This document shows, piece by piece, positions 61,636-64,000 of a stretch of DNA of 64,000 nt (positions are counted from its first letter, which is position 1; every line of letters begins with the position of its first letter). Location: assembly GCA_016704445.1 (NCBI GenBank), contig JADJAE010000001.1, positions 186,001 through 250,000 of the forward strand, read 5' to 3'. Both the position numbers and the translations under genes were made by a program. The DNA is from Deltaproteobacteria bacterium. GTDB lineage: Bacteria > Myxococcota_A > Polyangia > Polyangiales > Ga0077539. The notes under the pieces were generated by a model. It ran no database searches and was not told the DNA's origin. It saw nothing but the letters and a program-made list of their open reading frames with translations.

Positions 61636-62877
61636 CTACCTCCGCCTCCCGCCCATGCCGGGCGCGCCGCCCGAGCCCGTCGTCGACGCGCGCTGCTCGA
61701 TCTCGTCGGTCACCACCTGCGTCCCGACCGAGAGGCCCGGGCCCGAGACCTCGGTGCGCCGGTCGTCGTGCAGCCCGAGGGTCACCGGCACCGCGGCCGG
61801 TCGTCCCCCGCGCAGCACGTAGAGCGTGCCCCGGTGGGGGTCGGACTCCGCCGCGGGGGAGGGCGCTCCGCCGTCGGGCGTCGCGCTGGTCGGCCGGAAG
61901 CGCAGCGCCGCGTTGGGGACGAAGAGCACGTCCGGGTGCCTCGCGGCGACCACCGTCACCGTGGCGGTCATCCCCGGGCGGAGCTTCATCTCGGGGTTGG
62001 CGACGGAGATCACCGCGGGGTAGGTGACCACGCCGCTGGTGGTCTGCGAGCCGTAGCGCAGCTCGACGAGCTCGCCGCGGAAGGTCTCGCCCGGGAAGGC
62101 GTCGACGCGCGCGGTGGCCATCAGGTGCTCCCGCATCTGCGCCACGTCGGCCTCGTCGACGTTGGCCACGATGCGCATGCGGGTGAGGTCGGCCGCGATC
62201 AGGAAGAGCGTCGGCGCCTGGAAGCTGGCCGCCACGGTCTGCCCCTCGTCGATCGACCGCTGGATCACCACGCCGTCGATGGGCGCCGTGATGCGGGTGA
62301 AGGTGAGGTTGGTCTCGGCGCTGCTGAGCGAGGCCCGGGCGCGGGCGATCTCCGCGCGGGCGGCGGCCACGTCGGCGAGGCTGAGGTCTCGCGCGCCGCG
62401 GGTGCTGTCCACGTCGGCGATCGCGTTGAGGCCGCGGGCCCGGAGGTCGGTGGCGCGGGCGAGGTTGGTCTCCGCGATGCGCACGTTGACCTGCGCCCGC
62501 TGGAGCTGTGCCTGCGCCGAGAGCACCGCGGCGCGGGCCTGCGCGACGGCGGCGCGGAAGGGCGTGGCGTCGATCTCCGCGAGGAGCTGACCGCGGGTGA
62601 CGCGCGCGTTGAAGTCCACCAGCACGCGCGCCATGCGGCCGCTCACCTGGCTGCCCACCTGCACCTGCACGTCGGGCTGGAGCGAGCCGCTGGTCTCGAC
62701 CGAGGCCACGATCTCCCCGCGGCCCACCGCGGCGGTGAGGTAGCGCGGCCCCGTCGGAGCCCTGCTGCGGCGGGCGTAGACGACCGCGCCCGCGGCGATG
62801 ATCGCGAGGACCACGACGACGACGATCCATCGGCGGCTCCTCCTGGCGTGCAGCTCGTCGAAGGGATCCTGACTCAC
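61636..62877 (-). CDS. MacA-type periplasmic adaptor (HlyD family)
   Basis: A 413-residue membrane-fusion protein linking the pump to an outer-membrane exit channel. One N-terminal helix (WIVVVVVLAIIAAGAVVYA), lipoyl halves (GEIVASVETSGSLQPDVQVQ, FTRITAPIDGVVIQRSIDEG) around a helical hairpin (ARAAVLSAQAQLQRAQVNV), then a beta-barrel (ANPEMKLRPGMTATVTVVAA). GTG 62877 is taken as start just before the helix. Operon order is MacA, ATPase, permease; no TolC gene is adjacent. Confidence 0.9.
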   Translation of the reverse strand: MSQDPFDELHARRSRRWIVVVVVLAIIAAGAVVYARRSRAPTGPRYLTAAVGRGEIVASVETSGSLQPDVQVQVGSQVSGRMARVLVDFNARVTRGQLLAEIDATPFRAAVAQARAAVLSAQAQLQRAQVNVRIAETNLARATDLRARGLNAIADVDSTRGARDLSLADVAAARAEIARARASLSSAETNLTFTRITAPIDGVVIQRSIDEGQTVAASFQAPTLFLIAADLTRMRIVANVDEADVAQMREHLMATARVDAFPGETFRGELVELRYGSQTTSGVVTYPAVISVANPEMKLRPGMTATVTVVAARHPDVLFVPNAALRFRPTSATPDGGAPSPAAESDPHRGTLYVLRGGRPAAVPVTLGLHDDRRTEVSGPGLSVGTQVVTDEIEQRASTTGSGGAPGMGGRRR

Positions 62878-62957
62878 CGGGCTCTGCGAGGCTCCATTGG
62901 GGCGCCGGAGGATTCCCCTCCGGGCTACGATGTGCAACCTGTGAATCCTCTCCGCGG

Positions 62958-63779
62958 ATGATGCCTCTAGAGCTTGCCGAGACAGGACGGGTGCAGGCGG
63001 TGCTGGAGGCGCGGGGCCTGCGTCGCAGGGTCTCGGACTCGGGCGGCGCCGTCGGTCCGATCGACCTCGCGGCGCGCCCCGGAGAGCTGCTCGGCATCCT
63101 CGGACCCAACGGCGCAGGAAAGACCACGCTGCTGCGAGCCCTCGCGGGCCTGATCCCCATCGACGAGGGCGAGGTGCGCCTCCACGGCCGGGTCTTGAGC
63201 GCCTGGGAGGGCAGAGAGCGAGCGAGGGCCCTCGGCTATGTGCCGCAGCGGGAGCCCACGCCCGAGGGCTGGAGCGTCCGCGCATGGGTGGCCCAGTCGC
63301 GCGCCCCACACACGAGCTGGACCGGCGCGCTACGACAGAGCGACGAGCGGGCGGTCGAGGCGGCGCTCTCCGAGTGGGCGCTGCTCCCGCTAGCGGGGCG
63401 CGACGTCTCCACGCTCTCCGGGGGCGAGCTTCGGCGGTGCGCGCTGGCGCGATCCTTCGCGCAAGGGGCCGGGGTGCTACTGCTCGACGAGCCGCTCGCG
63501 GCGCTCGACCTCGGCCAGCAGGTCGCGTGCTGCCGGCGGCTTCGCTCTTGGGTGCGCGCTGGCGGCGCGGCGGTGGCGGTGCTCCACGACCTGACCGCGG
63601 CGTCGCGATGGTGCGACCGCGTCGCGCTGCTGCGAGGCGGAGCGCTGGTGGCCTCCGGCTTACCCGAGGAGGTATTCACCGAGGCCGCGATCGAGTCGGC
63701 CTTCGGGGTCCCGGTGAGGGTGAGCGTCGACCCCGAAACCGGCTCCCGGATGGTGATCCCCTCCGGCGAGGGCGACTGA
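62958..63779 (+). CDS. ABC transporter ATP-binding protein, FecE/BtuD type
   Basis: A 273-residue ATPase of an importer for iron-siderophore, heme or cobalamin. Walker A is LGPNGAGKTTLLRALAG, signature STLSGGELRRCALARSF, Walker B GVLLLDEPLAALDLG, H-loop AVLHDLTAASRWCD. The C-terminal GLPEEVFTEAAIESAFGVPV is typical of the FecE/BtuD branch. No permease or binding protein is beside it here. ATG 62958 is chosen; ATG 62961 is next. Divergent from the MacA gene by 80 bases. Confidence 0.85.
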   Translation: MMPLELAETGRVQAVLEARGLRRRVSDSGGAVGPIDLAARPGELLGILGPNGAGKTTLLRALAGLIPIDEGEVRLHGRVLSAWEGRERARALGYVPQREPTPEGWSVRAWVAQSRAPHTSWTGALRQSDERAVEAALSEWALLPLAGRDVSTLSGGELRRCALARSFAQGAGVLLLDEPLAALDLGQQVACCRRLRSWVRAGGAAVAVLHDLTAASRWCDRVALLRGGALVASGLPEEVFTEAAIESAFGVPVRVSVDPETGSRMVIPSGEGD

Positions 63780-63782
63780 CCC

Positions 63783-64000
63783 GTGCGGGTCGCGGCGATC
63801 GAGCTCCCCGCGCGCTACGGCGACCCCGACGGTCAGCTCCGCTCGCTCGACCGGGCGCTCTCGGCGCTCCCTCCCGGCGGTCCCACGCTCGCGGTGCTGC
63901 CCGAGCTCGCGCTCACGGGCTACGTCTCGCCTCGCGGCGACTTCGACGTGTCGCGCTTCGCCCAGGAGCTCGACGGTCCGCTCCTCCGGGCGGTGGCCGC
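63783..64000 (+). CDS. Carbon-nitrogen hydrolase (nitrilase family), truncated by window end
   Basis: Starts at GTG 63783, three bases after the ABC ATPase stop, and runs off the end. The visible 72 residues read MRVAAIELPARYGDPDGQL and LAVLPELALTGYVSP. The latter contains the conserved Glu of the Glu-Lys-Cys catalytic triad in the family's PELALTGY motif. The remaining catalytic residues lie outside. Substrate cannot be inferred. Confidence 0.7.
   Translation, partial: MRVAAIELPARYGDPDGQLRSLDRALSALPPGGPTLAVLPELALTGYVSPRGDFDVSRFAQELDGPLLRAVA

Overview
The window looks like a chromosome segment of a Myxococcota bacterium, most likely from the Polyangia/Sandaracinaceae side. The basis is very high G+C, lipoproteins with cysteine-rich repeats and a fibrinogen-like C-terminal domain, a MYXO-CTERM-like tail, a Ser/Thr kinase with a DUF4388-like tail, a kinase/STAND-TPR divergent pair, and many short GTG-started overlapping genes. 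No rRNA, tRNA, CRISPR array, insertion sequence or phage was recognised.

Layout. 1-1004 is the visible part of a Cys-rich lipoprotein. 1105-5622 is a compact four-gene plus-strand operon: a three-helix membrane protein, a tubulin/FtsZ-superfamily GTPase-like protein (GGTGAG signature), a large unknown protein and a small membrane-anchored protein. This is the best candidate for a poorly described system. 5662-6399 is a lone CrtW-type carotenoid ketolase. It converges on a six-gene minus-strand type VI secretion delivery module (6284-14860): VgrG, DUF2169-pentapeptide, pentapeptide, DUF3540, PAAR-like DUF4150 and an unknown terminal gene. 15088-23958 holds an L,D-transpeptidase, a small membrane protein, a catalytically degenerate aldehyde dehydrogenase homologue, a thioesterase, a patatin, a BtuF-like metal/cobalamin receptor and a cyclophilin. 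23959-26109 has no recognisable gene and includes about 850 bases of almost pure G/C.

26110-31686 is a minus-strand operon joining the queuosine genes queA and tgt to a zinc-ribbon membrane protein, a beta-propeller protein and a roadblock-like protein. 31747-41506 carries a Kelch lipoprotein, a second Cys-rich lipoprotein, an ArsA-like ATPase, a TonB-like protein, two tandem phosphodiester glycosidases, a YgfZ protein and two small lipoproteins. 41508-45793 has a DegT aminotransferase and a sugar nucleotidyltransferase (both frame-disrupted), hisZ and serC. 45798-52641 has a kinase divergent from a STAND/TPR regulator, then a CCA-adding-type enzyme. 52729-59558 has a third Cys-rich lipoprotein, a CpsB-type PHP phosphatase, an LPG-synthase-like flippase and a WD40 double propeller. 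59637-62877 is a MacAB-type efflux operon. The window ends with an ABC ATPase and a truncated nitrilase-family gene.

Data quality matters. Eight net single-base frame disruptions fall in genes whose two halves are both clearly coding. Two tracts (about 17400-17702 and 24960-25810) look like almost random strings of G and C. These probably reflect an error-prone or poorly covered assembly, so apparent pseudogenes should be read with caution.
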